From Chitinophagaceae bacterium (GTDB lineage Bacteria > Bacteroidota > Bacteroidia > Chitinophagales > Chitinophagaceae), in NCBI GenBank assembly GCA_004173355.1, contig SEAD01000008.1, forward strand, positions 1 through 64,000: 64,000 nt of DNA, in the 5' to 3' direction. The notes under the pieces were generated by a model. It was not told the origin of the DNA, ran no database searches, and was given only the letters and a program-made list of their open reading frames with translations. This document shows, in pieces, positions 7,445-16,622 of the stretch (its first letter is position 1; each line of letters opens with the position of its first letter). Both the position numbers and the translations under genes were made by a program.

Positions 7445-9865
7445 TCAGGATGACCGGAGTGACCGCACAGGGTTTGCCAGCGCGGCTTTCACCGACTGGA
7501 TACTGACCGTCAGGATTGCCAGCACGATCAGGAGTAAAAAAGGCCACACAAACCAGGACCAGTGTACCCCGATCCGGAAGGCATAATTATCCAGCCAGCC
7601 ACTGGTCAGCAGCCAGGCCACCGGTGCGGCAAGCAAAAATGCCACGAAAAACAACAGCACAAACTCGCGGTACAGCAGTTGCAGGATGCTGCCTACTGAT
7701 GCACCCAGTACTTTGCGGATGCCGATCTCACGCGTACGCTGGATCGTGGTGAACGATGCCAGTCCGAACAATCCGAGACAGGCCACGATTACTGCCAAAG
7801 TGGTAAACAGCAAAAAGACTTCACCAAACCGCTGGTCGGCCTTGTATTGCCTGGCGAAATGGTCGTCCAGCAGGAAAAATTCAAATGTGTTGCCCGGGAA
7901 ATAGGCTGCAAAGCCCGACTGGATCGAACTGAGTGTTTTCTGCAAGTCAGCGCCGGGGATCTTCACCGACATGTATCCACGCACATCCGGGATCAGCCGG
8001 AAGATCAACGGTTCGAAATCTTCACGCAATGATTGCTGGTGGAAATTCTCGGTTACCCCCTCGATCGTATACACTTCTCCCCAGAAATCAATCTTTTTCC
8101 CAAGGGCTTTTGCGGGATCACTGAACCCAAGTTGTTCAATACCCCGACGGTTGAAGATCACCGAGCGGTTGTCGGATCCGAAATCTTTTGAAAAGGCACG
8201 ACCGGCAATCATCTTAAGGTTATAAGCAGGGATAAAATCATAATCCATCCCGATAACCCTGTACTGCGACTGGGTGCTTACGGGTGCACCTGTAAGCTTG
8301 ATGCCACCTGCATTCCAGCCAACCTTTTCACCGGGCACCGAAGTGGATACGGCTACGGCTTTTACCGACCCGAATTTCGCGAGCTCATTTTTGAAAGCCC
8401 CCATCTTCTGCAGGTAGGTTGAGTCGACACCCACAACCGGCGGACGCACCACCAGTGTCTGGTCGATTTCTATTCCCAGTTTTTCCGAACGCATAAACCG
8501 GATCTGTTTGTACACTACCACGGTGCCGATCAGCAACAGCAATGACGCGGCAAACTGGAATACGACCAGTGATTTGCGAAGCCATACACTCTGTGACGTG
8601 CCGCCCATCTTCCCCTTCAGCACATCGATAGGCTTAAATCCGGAAAGGACAAATGCGGGATAGAGACCAGAGAAAACCACTCCCGTGATGAATAGTGCGG
8701 CGAGTGCAAGCAGGAAAGACCGGCTGCCGAAAAGATTTACTGTAAGCTCCTGCCCGGAGATGGCATTGAAACCAGGTATGGCGATCACCATAAGAAGAAG
8801 CGCGAGACCAACCGCAAGTCCGTTGAGCAGGGCAGATTCGGTCATGAACTGCATCACCAGTTGTTTTCGCTGTGACCCGATGGCCTTACGCACCCCCACT
8901 TCCCTTGCGCGCGTGATTGCCCTCGCGGTTGCGAGATTGATGTAATTAACCCACGCGATCACCACAATGACAAATGCAATACCCAGCAGGAGGTAGGTGG
9001 TACGGCCATCACCGGTCGGACCCGGCTCACCGATAAAGTTGGAATGGAGATGTATATCCGAAACGGGTTGCAGGTGGTAGGTCACACCGGCATTGTATTC
9101 TTTCATGAATTCACCCACGGCCTTGTCGACCACTGGTACAAATTTTTTCTCCACCACAGAAGGATCAGTCCCGGGCAGGAGCGTGAGATAGGTGAGACAT
9201 CCATCGGATGTCCATGCCGTTTCCGGATCACCATCGCCTCCGCCATAAAGTTTGCGGAACGATTCATATGACAGCAGCATGGCCGGGCGTAATTGCGTGT
9301 TGACAGGTGCATCCCTGTATACCGCAGTGATGGTATAATTGCTGTTGCGGTTCAGCGCAAGTGATTTACCGATCACATCAGTGCTGTTGAAAAGCGTCCT
9401 TGCAGTGCTCTCCGAAATGGCCAGCTGCCATGGTTCGAGCAATGCCTTATCCTTATCTCCCGCGAGCAGGGGCATGGTCAGCACATTGAAGAATTCGCTG
9501 CTGGCGAAAAAAACATTTTCCGTTTTAACTACCCTTCCGTCGATTTCCGACACCACCGGGCTTGTCTCGATGACCTTTACATACCGGTCAATTTCCGGTA
9601 TCGCTGCCTTGAAGGAATTTCCCACGGCATAGGCGCCGTCCACCCAGCGGGTGCTTATTTTACCATTGTCGAACCGGTCCTGCTGCACGCGGTATAATCT
9701 GTCCCTGTGCTCCTGGAAATTTTCATAACTCAGTTCGAATGATACGTACTGCAGGATCAGCAGGCAGGCGGCAATACCAATGGCGAGCCCGGCAATATTC
9801 AACCCGGCGTAGGCTTTATGACGCACAATATTCCTCCAGGCAATGCGGATATAATTTTTCAGCAT
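7445..9865 (-). CDS. FtsX/MacB-type ABC transporter permease
   Basis: The start is placed at the ATG at 9863-9865 (MLKNYIRIAWRNIVRHK), the standard beginning of this Bacteroidota family; the upstream 35 codons look spurious. The protein is 806 residues: a first membrane helix, a periplasmic MacB core domain, an FtsX block of three helices (around residues 285-430), a second helix and periplasmic domain, and a second FtsX block at the end with TREIGIRKVLGAS. It is a mechanotransmission-type permease, probably moving lipoproteins or antibiotics or signalling across the inner membrane. No ATPase gene lies beside it; the partner must be elsewhere. Confidence 0.9.
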   Translation of the reverse strand: MLKNYIRIAWRNIVRHKAYAGLNIAGLAIGIAACLLILQYVSFELSYENFQEHRDRLYRVQQDRFDNGKISTRWVDGAYAVGNSFKAAIPEIDRYVKVIETSPVVSEIDGRVVKTENVFFASSEFFNVLTMPLLAGDKDKALLEPWQLAISESTARTLFNSTDVIGKSLALNRNSNYTITAVYRDAPVNTQLRPAMLLSYESFRKLYGGGDGDPETAWTSDGCLTYLTLLPGTDPSVVEKKFVPVVDKAVGEFMKEYNAGVTYHLQPVSDIHLHSNFIGEPGPTGDGRTTYLLLGIAFVIVVIAWVNYINLATARAITRAREVGVRKAIGSQRKQLVMQFMTESALLNGLAVGLALLLMVIAIPGFNAISGQELTVNLFGSRSFLLALAALFITGVVFSGLYPAFVLSGFKPIDVLKGKMGGTSQSVWLRKSLVVFQFAASLLLLIGTVVVYKQIRFMRSEKLGIEIDQTLVVRPPVVGVDSTYLQKMGAFKNELAKFGSVKAVAVSTSVPGEKVGWNAGGIKLTGAPVSTQSQYRVIGMDYDFIPAYNLKMIAGRAFSKDFGSDNRSVIFNRRGIEQLGFSDPAKALGKKIDFWGEVYTIEGVTENFHQQSLREDFEPLIFRLIPDVRGYMSVKIPGADLQKTLSSIQSGFAAYFPGNTFEFFLLDDHFARQYKADQRFGEVFLLFTTLAVIVACLGLFGLASFTTIQRTREIGIRKVLGASVGSILQLLYREFVLLFFVAFLLAAPVAWLLTSGWLDNYAFRIGVHWSWFVWPFLLLIVLAILTVSIQSVKAALANPVRSLRSS

Positions 9866-10117
9866 GGTTGTATGATTGATTGTTGAACCGTTCAGCCGGG
9901 AAATACCAAGGCGAATGCCGGTTTTACAAAAGGATAAAAACCAATCTTTTAAGTTATATCCGCAGCGCATTTTTTTGTCCGATTACGATACACATCGTAC
10001 GTTCACGGGCAGCGAACCGGCATCCATGCAGACCAGCAGGTCCGGCCAAAGCTGGAAGGGTTCAGGACGGGAAGGGATTAAATACTGGAAAGCGTGAGAA
10101 GGTTTATCGGCCGGTAA

Positions 10118-11485
10118 TCATAACCCGGGGTAATCCCTGTTCCGGTCCCGCATTACGGTCCTGTACATGATCCTGCCCGGAAAAACGGTACTGTTAAGTC
10201 CTATAATTTCAATCCAGATGCTGGGACCATCCACCCGGAAGTAATCGAGGTGTCCGTTAAAGAATGATCCTGCATTGCCCGGTTTTCCGTCGGGGTTTCC
10301 GGAATAACTGATATAGGTATCGGCGCGTTCTCCGTTATAAAGATTCAGGAACGGATCGAATGAGTAACTCCCGATATTATTCGTCCACCAATACAGGAGC
10401 GAAGAATATTTAGATTGCACCTCCGGACTGAGACTGCCTAGCCTCACACCTTTGGGTGCCGGGTAGGTCCCTGCCTGCGGGAATGACTTCTCCAGATTAG
10501 TTACCGGCACCGAAAGTTTTGCCTCTGACAGTTGTGTGGAATTCAGCAGGGCGAGCATTTCGGAGGCCATATACAATTCATTATAGAGCTGTGTGTATTG
10601 CCGCCCTCGGAAGGTAAAATCGCCCGGATCCGTTGCCTGGAACGACGGTGTCATGCTGATCACCTGGTTATTTTCGTAGGTAATGTTGATGGCGTAATTA
10701 TGTCCCGAAACCTGAAGCATCCATTTACCGGTTTGCGATGGTGTTCCCAGCATAGCTATCCAGTAATCGAGACCAGACACATCCGCGCCGGTTTGTTCCT
10801 TCCGATATTCTTCTGCACGCCTGATCCCGCGGAACTCATCGTATCCCTCATCAGCCAACCAGCCCATTGCATCTTCCAGCAGGAAAATGGCAGCATCCCG
10901 CTGCAGCGAATCCAGTTCAGCAAGACTGATTCCATTCCTGCATCCATTATTGCAGTGGTCAGTGGACCAGCGTTCCGCATTCTGGAGATTCAACGGAGAA
11001 ATGATCTTGTCGCGCTGGGTGTTGCTAAGCTTACTGACGAAATGCTCTGCTAAACAGGATACTTTCCCGGCACCTCTCAGGGAAGCGCAGGCAACGGGGT
11101 ATTCGTACACATTCATTTCAAATGTGCATTGCTGACCTCCTATACTGACGGGAAATCTCGCAACGCCCGGACCAGAAGGGATCCCACTCACAAAAAAAAC
11201 AATGTGACCTTCCCTTGATAGCAGTGGATACGGGCCTACCTCCGCAACGAGCCCGGTTACCCCTTGGGATGGCACAGGATCGCCGGTCGGGGTGTCAGAA
11301 CCATCGCCACCTGTGTAAGGAATATGAATATTATCCATGTATTCCAGGCCAGCGTAACATCGCTCTGTGTACGAGATTTTGTCGCATTGCAGGCTGCCAA
11401 GGGTAACTTCTTTCTGGGCTTTTTTGTTACAGGACATCATCATGCACAGCAGTGCCAGCAGAATGGCGGAATAAGGTGGCTTCAA
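10118..11485 (-). CDS. DUF3500 lipoprotein
   Basis: The 455-residue protein starts with a lipoprotein signal whose lipobox is MMSC (Cys19). An Ig-like segment follows with the pattern TGLVAEVGPYPLL...GVARFPVSIGGQQCTFEM. The remainder matches the DUF3500 pattern: a segment of LNLQNAERWSTDH type, the SLAELDSLQRDAAIFLLEDAM helix, then DYWIAMLGTPSQTGKWMLQVSGHNYAIN and a late HLDYFRVDGPSIWIEI stretch. DUF3500 has no established biochemical role that I know of. It is anchored in the outer or inner membrane. It is divergent from the DUF1080/dehydrogenase operon, with 134 bp between the starts, so the two may share control. Confidence 0.75.
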   Translation of the reverse strand: MKPPYSAILLALLCMMMSCNKKAQKEVTLGSLQCDKISYTERCYAGLEYMDNIHIPYTGGDGSDTPTGDPVPSQGVTGLVAEVGPYPLLSREGHIVFFVSGIPSGPGVARFPVSIGGQQCTFEMNVYEYPVACASLRGAGKVSCLAEHFVSKLSNTQRDKIISPLNLQNAERWSTDHCNNGCRNGISLAELDSLQRDAAIFLLEDAMGWLADEGYDEFRGIRRAEEYRKEQTGADVSGLDYWIAMLGTPSQTGKWMLQVSGHNYAINITYENNQVISMTPSFQATDPGDFTFRGRQYTQLYNELYMASEMLALLNSTQLSEAKLSVPVTNLEKSFPQAGTYPAPKGVRLGSLSPEVQSKYSSLLYWWTNNIGSYSFDPFLNLYNGERADTYISYSGNPDGKPGNAGSFFNGHLDYFRVDGPSIWIEIIGLNSTVFPGRIMYRTVMRDRNRDYPGL

Positions 11486-11508
11486 AATAAAGGTGGTTGA
11501 AGCGCTAA

Positions 11509-11576
11509 TATCGTTTGCTAAACCTGAATTTCAAAATGCCCGGAAACGTTAGCCTGCAGTCCGCAAACGTTTCCGG
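11509..11576. promoter_or_regulatory. Pair of LacI-like palindromic operators
   Basis: An 11-bp perfect inverted repeat (CCGGAAACGTT at 11540-11550 and AACGTTTCCGG at 11566-11576) lies 44 bp before the DUF1080 start. Each arm also contains its own short palindrome around AACGTT, with centres 21 bp apart, about two helical turns. A further half-site CGTTTGC lies near 11511. This matches the style of LacI/GalR-family operators. No LacI-type gene is in the window. Confidence 0.45.
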
Positions 11577-11619
11577 TTCCTTCCGGACCATACTTTGGAA
11601 AAACAGTTATCTTCCGGTA

Positions 11620-12987
11620 ATGAAAAATGTTTGCCGTCTCCCCCTAATAGCGACCATCATATGCGCATTTTTTGCAATTCCTTCCGTCGCGCAGAAATCG
11701 AAAGTTTTCAATGGAAAAGACCTTACCGGCTGGAAAACCCTGGGTGGTGTTGCCACTTATAAGGTAGAGGATGGACAGATTGTCGGTTACTGCGTGCCGA
11801 ACACCGGTAACACTTTCCTGGCTACCGAAAAAGAATACGGCGATTTTGCACTGGAGATCGATATCAAACTCGAAGACAGTGCTATGAACTCCGGGGTACA
11901 GACCCGCAGTCATGTGGACCTCTCTGCTAACGGTGGCCGCGGCCGCGTTTATGGCCGACAGGTTGAAATGGATCCCACCTCACGTCGCTGGAGTGGCGGC
12001 ATCTACGATGAACAACGTCGTCTCTGGCTGTATCCCCTCAGCAATAATCCCGCCGCACAGGCCGCATACAAACCAAATGAATTCAACCGCATCCGGATCG
12101 AATGCAAGGGCAACATCACGCGCACCTGGATCAATGGCGTTCCTGCATCGATGGTCGTGGATTCAGTGGACCCAACGGGATTTATCGCGTTGCAGGTGCA
12201 TGATATCGGCAACAAACCGCTCGCCGGTAAACGGACCTGGTTCCGTATCATCGATTTCCAGGAAGGGAATTTCAAACAGGCAGCATGGAGCAAAACCGCC
12301 CCGGTAGTGAATCTCCTGCCAAATACACTTTCACCGGATGAACAGAAACTCGGGTTCCGTTTATTATTTGATGGAAAAACCGGTGCAGGCTGGCAAAGTG
12401 CCCGTGGTGGCGGTTTCCCGAAAGGGGGATGGCAGATCGCAGACGGTGAACTCCGTGTATTGCCGTCAACCGGTGGTGAAAGCACCAATGGAGGTGATAT
12501 CATCAGCGACAATAAATACAAGGCCTTTGAACTCTCCTTCCAGTTCAAACTCACACCGGGAGCCAACAGTGGTGTCAAATATTTTGTCACACTGGAAGAA
12601 AAAACAAATGGCTCGGCAATCGGACTGGAATACCAGGTGCTCGATGACACCCTGCACCCTGATGCAAAACTCGGTCGCGATGGCAACCGCACGCTGGCAT
12701 CATTGTATGACCTCATTAAGGCTAACAAGACGAAAAATTTCCTCAAACCAATCGGCGAATGGAATTACGGACGTGTGGTAGTGACACCTGACAACCATGT
12801 CCAGCACTGGCTCAACGGACAACTGGTCGTTGAATATGTGCGGGGGTCAAAAGAATTCCGCGATCTCGTTGCAATCAGTAAATACAAGGACTGGAAGAAT
12901 TTTGGCGAAGCAACCGAGGGACATATCCTGATCCAGGACCATGGCAATGCCGTGTCCTACCGCAATATCATCATCCGCGAACTCTGA
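11620..12987 (+). CDS. Double-domain DUF1080 protein (3-keto-disaccharide hydrolase family)
   Basis: The start is taken at the ATG at 11620, which opens a signal peptide (KNVCRLPLIATIICAFFAIPSVAQ); codons upstream would overlap the operator palindrome. The 455-residue protein carries two copies of the DUF1080/3-keto-disaccharide hydrolase beta-sandwich. The first is at about 27-220 (FNGKDLTGWKTL), the second at about 240-452 (LFDGKTGAGWQSA). Members of this family cleave 3-keto-glycosides after C3 oxidation of the sugar. The next gene, 37 bp downstream, is a Gfo/Idh/MocA dehydrogenase that could make the 3-keto substrate, which supports this role in the periplasm. Confidence 0.85.
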   Translation: MKNVCRLPLIATIICAFFAIPSVAQKSKVFNGKDLTGWKTLGGVATYKVEDGQIVGYCVPNTGNTFLATEKEYGDFALEIDIKLEDSAMNSGVQTRSHVDLSANGGRGRVYGRQVEMDPTSRRWSGGIYDEQRRLWLYPLSNNPAAQAAYKPNEFNRIRIECKGNITRTWINGVPASMVVDSVDPTGFIALQVHDIGNKPLAGKRTWFRIIDFQEGNFKQAAWSKTAPVVNLLPNTLSPDEQKLGFRLLFDGKTGAGWQSARGGGFPKGGWQIADGELRVLPSTGGESTNGGDIISDNKYKAFELSFQFKLTPGANSGVKYFVTLEEKTNGSAIGLEYQVLDDTLHPDAKLGRDGNRTLASLYDLIKANKTKNFLKPIGEWNYGRVVVTPDNHVQHWLNGQLVVEYVRGSKEFRDLVAISKYKDWKNFGEATEGHILIQDHGNAVSYRNIIIREL

Positions 12988-13024
12988 CCGCTCAACAATT
13001 TCTTACCCGCATAAGCTAACGATT

Positions 13025-14344
13025 ATGAAAAGAAAAGATTTTATCCGCAAGGCCGGCGCGCTTGGCGCAGGCATTACCATTCTTAACTTCCCGGTTTTCG
13101 GGAAAAATGCACCGAGTAACAAAGTGGTCCTTGCATTTGCCGGCGTCAACAGCCGCGGGAATTACCTGGCTGAATGTTTCGGCCAGAATCCCAACGTAGA
13201 GATCGCCTATATCTGTGATGTGGAAGATGCAGCGATTGCCAAAGGTCTCGACAAGTGTAAAAACTTTGCCCGCAAACCAACGGTTATAAAAGATATCCGC
13301 AAACTGGTACAGCAGAAAGATTTTGACGCACTGGTAGTGGCCACGCCGGACCACTGGCATACCGGTGCCGCCATCCTTGGTGCCACACATGGCAAACATG
13401 TGTATGTGGAAAAACCGGGTAGCCACAATGCCCGCGAAGCGATGCTGCTGGCGGGGCTGCCGGCAAGGACAAAAACGCTGATCCAGCTGGGCAACCAGCG
13501 CCGCTCTTTCCCTTCGCTGCAACAGGCGGTTAAAGAAGTGCGGGAGGGGATCATCGGACGGCCTTATTTCGGCAAGGCCTGGTATTCCAACAGCCGCCTT
13601 CCCATCGGCACCGGCAAAAAGATCGCGCCACCTTCCACACTGGACTGGGAACTCTGGCAGGGACCCGCACCGCGTGCGGATTATTATGATAACCTCGTGC
13701 ATTATAACTGGCATTGGAAATGGCAGTATGGTACCGGCGAATCCTGCAATAACGGGACTCATGAGATTGATGCCTGCCGCTGGTTTCTCGATGCCAATTT
13801 CCCCACACAGGTGCAATCAATGGGTGGCAGGCTGACACATAAAGATGACTGGCAGGCACCGGATACACAGGTATCCAATTTCCTGTTCCCCGACAACAAA
13901 ATGATCAGCTGGGAAGGGCGCAGCTCAAAGACCATGCAGTTTGAACCATCTTCCCGTGGCTTTACTATTTTTGCAGAAGGCGGTTCACTGGTAAATCTAG
14001 GTGGCGGCGATTATACCTTCTACGATCCGGCGGGTAAAAAGATCAAATCGGTCAACCCTTCGGAAAAACAGGAAGGCACCAACACCGTCAGTGCAACCGG
14101 TAATCTCGACCTGTTCCATACCGGCAACTTTATCGAGAGCGTGCAGGGCAAGGCGAAACTTTCATCACCGTCGCAGGAAGCCTGCAAGTCAATCCTGCTC
14201 TGCCACCTGGCCAATGTAAGCCAGCGCAGCGGCAAGACACTTGATGTGGATCCGATGACGGGTAAACTGAAAACAAAAAATGAATTCTGGGGAAGGACAT
14301 ATGATCCCGGTTACGAAAAACTGTACACGGCGAATGAATCCTGA
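13025..14344 (+). CDS. Tat-exported Gfo/Idh/MocA family dehydrogenase
   Basis: The start at 13025 (MKRKDFIRKAGALGAGITIL) gives a Tat-like signal, with RK in place of the usual RR. The 439-residue protein has a Rossmann NAD(P)-binding domain whose nucleotide-binding segment is around VVLAFAGVNSRGNYLA. The family hallmark EKPGSHN is near residue 137, and a catalytic-type His lies in NNGTHEIDACRWF. The substrate-binding alpha/beta domain fills the C-terminal half. Exported members often carry tightly bound cofactor and act as glycoside 3-oxidoreductases. Its pairing with DUF1080 suggests sugar C3 oxidation. Confidence 0.88.
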   Translation: MKRKDFIRKAGALGAGITILNFPVFGKNAPSNKVVLAFAGVNSRGNYLAECFGQNPNVEIAYICDVEDAAIAKGLDKCKNFARKPTVIKDIRKLVQQKDFDALVVATPDHWHTGAAILGATHGKHVYVEKPGSHNAREAMLLAGLPARTKTLIQLGNQRRSFPSLQQAVKEVREGIIGRPYFGKAWYSNSRLPIGTGKKIAPPSTLDWELWQGPAPRADYYDNLVHYNWHWKWQYGTGESCNNGTHEIDACRWFLDANFPTQVQSMGGRLTHKDDWQAPDTQVSNFLFPDNKMISWEGRSSKTMQFEPSSRGFTIFAEGGSLVNLGGGDYTFYDPAGKKIKSVNPSEKQEGTNTVSATGNLDLFHTGNFIESVQGKAKLSSPSQEACKSILLCHLANVSQRSGKTLDVDPMTGKLKTKNEFWGRTYDPGYEKLYTANES

Positions 14345-14783
14345 CCGACGGACGGTCAGGATCCTGGCCGTCCTGCTGGTGCTGGTTGCCGGCACCGGCC
14401 AATCCATGGCCCAGTCCTGCGATACCGCTTCCGCTTACTATTACAGCGTGAATGGCAAATATCCCATGTCATCGGCTAACCTGCTGGCAGAAACAAACCG
14501 TTTCCTGGGCACCGTCCAACCAGCGAAGGGCAGTGGCTATATCACATTGCGCTTCACGATCAATTGCCGGGGCAAAATGGAAAACGGGATCGAAGTGCTG
14601 CAGGTTGACAGCAATTATGCAAAAACGAGTTTTGATAAATCGCTCGTGGACAAACTGCAGTTGTTTCTCCGCACACTCGATAAATGGAATGTAGGCACGT
14701 TTGAAAATGGTACACCACTCGCCTATCGCGGATTTTTAAGTTTTAAAATCAATGATGGCAAAGTCGTTAATATTATCCCTTAG
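14334..14783 (+). CDS. Secreted protein with TonB-C-like fold, unknown function
   Basis: The ATG at 14334 is chosen because it starts a signal peptide (MNPDRRTVRILAVLLVLVAGTGQSMAQ shortened at residue 27); it overlaps the dehydrogenase stop by 11 bases, suggesting translational coupling. The 149-residue protein has after the signal a single domain with GYITLRFTINCRGKMENGIEV and a late LAYRGFLSFKINDGKV. This resembles the beta-alpha-beta C-terminal domain of TonB-type proteins or of free periplasmic relatives. There is no membrane anchor beyond the signal, so it is unlikely to be a true energy transducer. Function unknown. Confidence 0.6.
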   Translation: MNPDRRTVRILAVLLVLVAGTGQSMAQSCDTASAYYYSVNGKYPMSSANLLAETNRFLGTVQPAKGSGYITLRFTINCRGKMENGIEVLQVDSNYAKTSFDKSLVDKLQLFLRTLDKWNVGTFENGTPLAYRGFLSFKINDGKVVNIIP

Positions 14784-15585
14784 CCTGCTGCTGGCTGTTG
14801 TTGCACGTGCGCAAACCGCAGATTGCCTGGACCGCGGTTTCGTGGACAGCCTGATCCGCCATTACCTGACATCACCGGACGGACCGCTACGGGGCAATTA
14901 CAATGATCCCCGCTGGGGAAAATATGCTGACAGCGTATTGCTGATCTGTCCGGATGCCGCAGAAGCCTACCAACTGAAAGCCATACCCGCATTGAAGTCC
15001 GGCGATTACGAAACCGCATTCCGGCTCAACAACAAAGCGGTGCAAATCGACCCGGCGAACTACCTCGACTACCGGGCTTTCCTGAAATGTATTTTCACAA
15101 AGGATTTTGAAGGGGCACTCGCAGATTTCAACAAATGCCTGGAATCAAAACCTACCGGTGGATTGATGGATCACTCCTACCGGTTTTTTGCCGGGATCTG
15201 TTATATGGAACTCGGTAAGTACCGGGAAGCGGAAGAATCACTGCTGAAAGATATTGCCTTGCAGAAAGAAGGCGACGCCAACCGCACACCGCATTTCAAT
15301 TCTCTATTATACACCGGACTGCTGTATTACCGGATGGGAGAGATGGCAAAAGCCCGGTCATTCTTCCTCGAAACAGTGACCGCCTATGAACAACACCCTG
15401 AGGCCAACTATTATCTCGGGATGATTGCAAAAAAAGAAAACAATACACCGCTGGCGCAAAATTATTTCGCCATTGCGCGGCGGTCGATGAAGACCGGCTA
15501 CCGTATGAACGAGGACAATATTTATTACGCTAACTATCCGGGGCAGATCACGATCTACGAGATCGAAAAGGAGCAGCAGCGCTGA
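14752..15585 (+). CDS. Secreted TPR protein
   Basis: The 277-residue protein has a signal peptide (KSLILSLSLLLAVVARAQ) and about four tetratricopeptide-type helix pairs between residues 60 and 250, for example CPDAAEAYQLKAIPALKSGDYETAF and GLLYYRMGEMAKARSFFLETV. The start overlaps the preceding gene by 32 bases, so the two are co-translated. TPR proteins of this kind act as protein-binding scaffolds; no partner is visible beyond the upstream TonB-C-like protein. It runs tail to tail with the esterase gene: the two coding regions abut at 15585/15586. Confidence 0.75.
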   Translation: MMAKSLILSLSLLLAVVARAQTADCLDRGFVDSLIRHYLTSPDGPLRGNYNDPRWGKYADSVLLICPDAAEAYQLKAIPALKSGDYETAFRLNNKAVQIDPANYLDYRAFLKCIFTKDFEGALADFNKCLESKPTGGLMDHSYRFFAGICYMELGKYREAEESLLKDIALQKEGDANRTPHFNSLLYTGLLYYRMGEMAKARSFFLETVTAYEQHPEANYYLGMIAKKENNTPLAQNYFAIARRSMKTGYRMNEDNIYYANYPGQITIYEIEKEQQR

Positions 15586-16560
15586 TTACTTCACGCGCCT
15601 GCAGACTTTACGGTCATTACGGTCGTACAGGGTGAAATACGGCGCCTTGCTTTTTCCCGAAGGGAATACAATCTCTGTCAGCATCCGGTCATTGATATAA
15701 AACCTGCCGGGGCCGGAAGATTTTAGCGGCAGCTTATCATCCGGAGCACCAGCGGGCCATACAATCAGCTGTTTCCCGTCTGACTGGAACACGAGTGTAT
15801 CATTACGCTGATCGAGGAATTTTCCTTCATATAATTTCAGCGAAGCCGGATCCGGATTGGTTTCATGGAAGCGGAACCGCGTCTGTGACAACATCCAGGT
15901 ATATAGGCTATCGGTGTCATATGCTTTCTCCCAGCTGTTGTGTCCCACTTCCGGATAGATTGTATAACGGATCGTGGGATTGTATTTTCTCAGCGAAGAG
16001 ACCATGTCATCTGATTGGCTGATGGGCACATTCATGTCCTTTCCCCCATGGAAGTTCCAGACCGGCATATACCGGAGTTTCCAGTTGAGCGATGTATCCC
16101 CTCCGCCACAGACCGGAATCACCGCAGCAAAATCCTCGGGATATTCCTGTGCAATTTTCCAGGCACCATAACCTCCCATGCTTAGCCCGGTCAGGTATAC
16201 CCGATCCGGATCCACACGGTTATGCTCTTTTACATCAGCAAGCAGGGCATGCACCTGCAGCGGCGGGAAGCCCACCTGCGGGGAGGAAGCCTGCGGTGAT
16301 ATGATGATGAACGGGAATTTTTTGCCATCCGCCACCAGTTTCGGCGGGCCATTGACTTTTACCTTGTCAACATCAGAACCGCTCTCGCCCGACCCATGGA
16401 GGAATACCATCAGGGGCCAGCGGCGGGTAGTATCTGTGTTGTACCCATCAGGGTAATAAATCAGGTAGTTGGTCACCTGCGTGAATCCGGCGTGTACCTG
16501 CTGGGCCGTTGTGTTTATAGAAACAAACAACAACAAGCCGGTGAAAATCCTGGATAACAT
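15586..16560 (-). CDS. Secreted alpha/beta-hydrolase esterase (CE1/phospholipase-carboxylesterase type)
   Basis: The 324-residue protein has a signal peptide (residues 1-20). The alpha/beta-hydrolase domain has the oxyanion segment FLHGSGESG near residue 55, nucleophile Ser127 in GLSMGGYG, Asp175 in HGGKDMNVPI and His207 in PEVGHNSWE, a complete triad. About 90 residues of beta-rich C-terminal extension follow. This arrangement is common in secreted carbohydrate esterases and feruloyl/acetyl esterases of polysaccharide loci. It is the last gene of the minus-strand polysaccharide operon, 62 bp after the toroid protein, so it probably removes ester groups from the same glycan. Confidence 0.82.
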   Translation of the reverse strand: MLSRIFTGLLLFVSINTTAQQVHAGFTQVTNYLIYYPDGYNTDTTRRWPLMVFLHGSGESGSDVDKVKVNGPPKLVADGKKFPFIIISPQASSPQVGFPPLQVHALLADVKEHNRVDPDRVYLTGLSMGGYGAWKIAQEYPEDFAAVIPVCGGGDTSLNWKLRYMPVWNFHGGKDMNVPISQSDDMVSSLRKYNPTIRYTIYPEVGHNSWEKAYDTDSLYTWMLSQTRFRFHETNPDPASLKLYEGKFLDQRNDTLVFQSDGKQLIVWPAGAPDDKLPLKSSGPGRFYINDRMLTEIVFPSGKSKAPYFTLYDRNDRKVCRRVK

Positions 16561-16622
16561 AAAATGGCATTTAACGGTGAGACGGGCAATCCTTCCGTCA
16601 AGTTACCGATAAGTACCGATAT

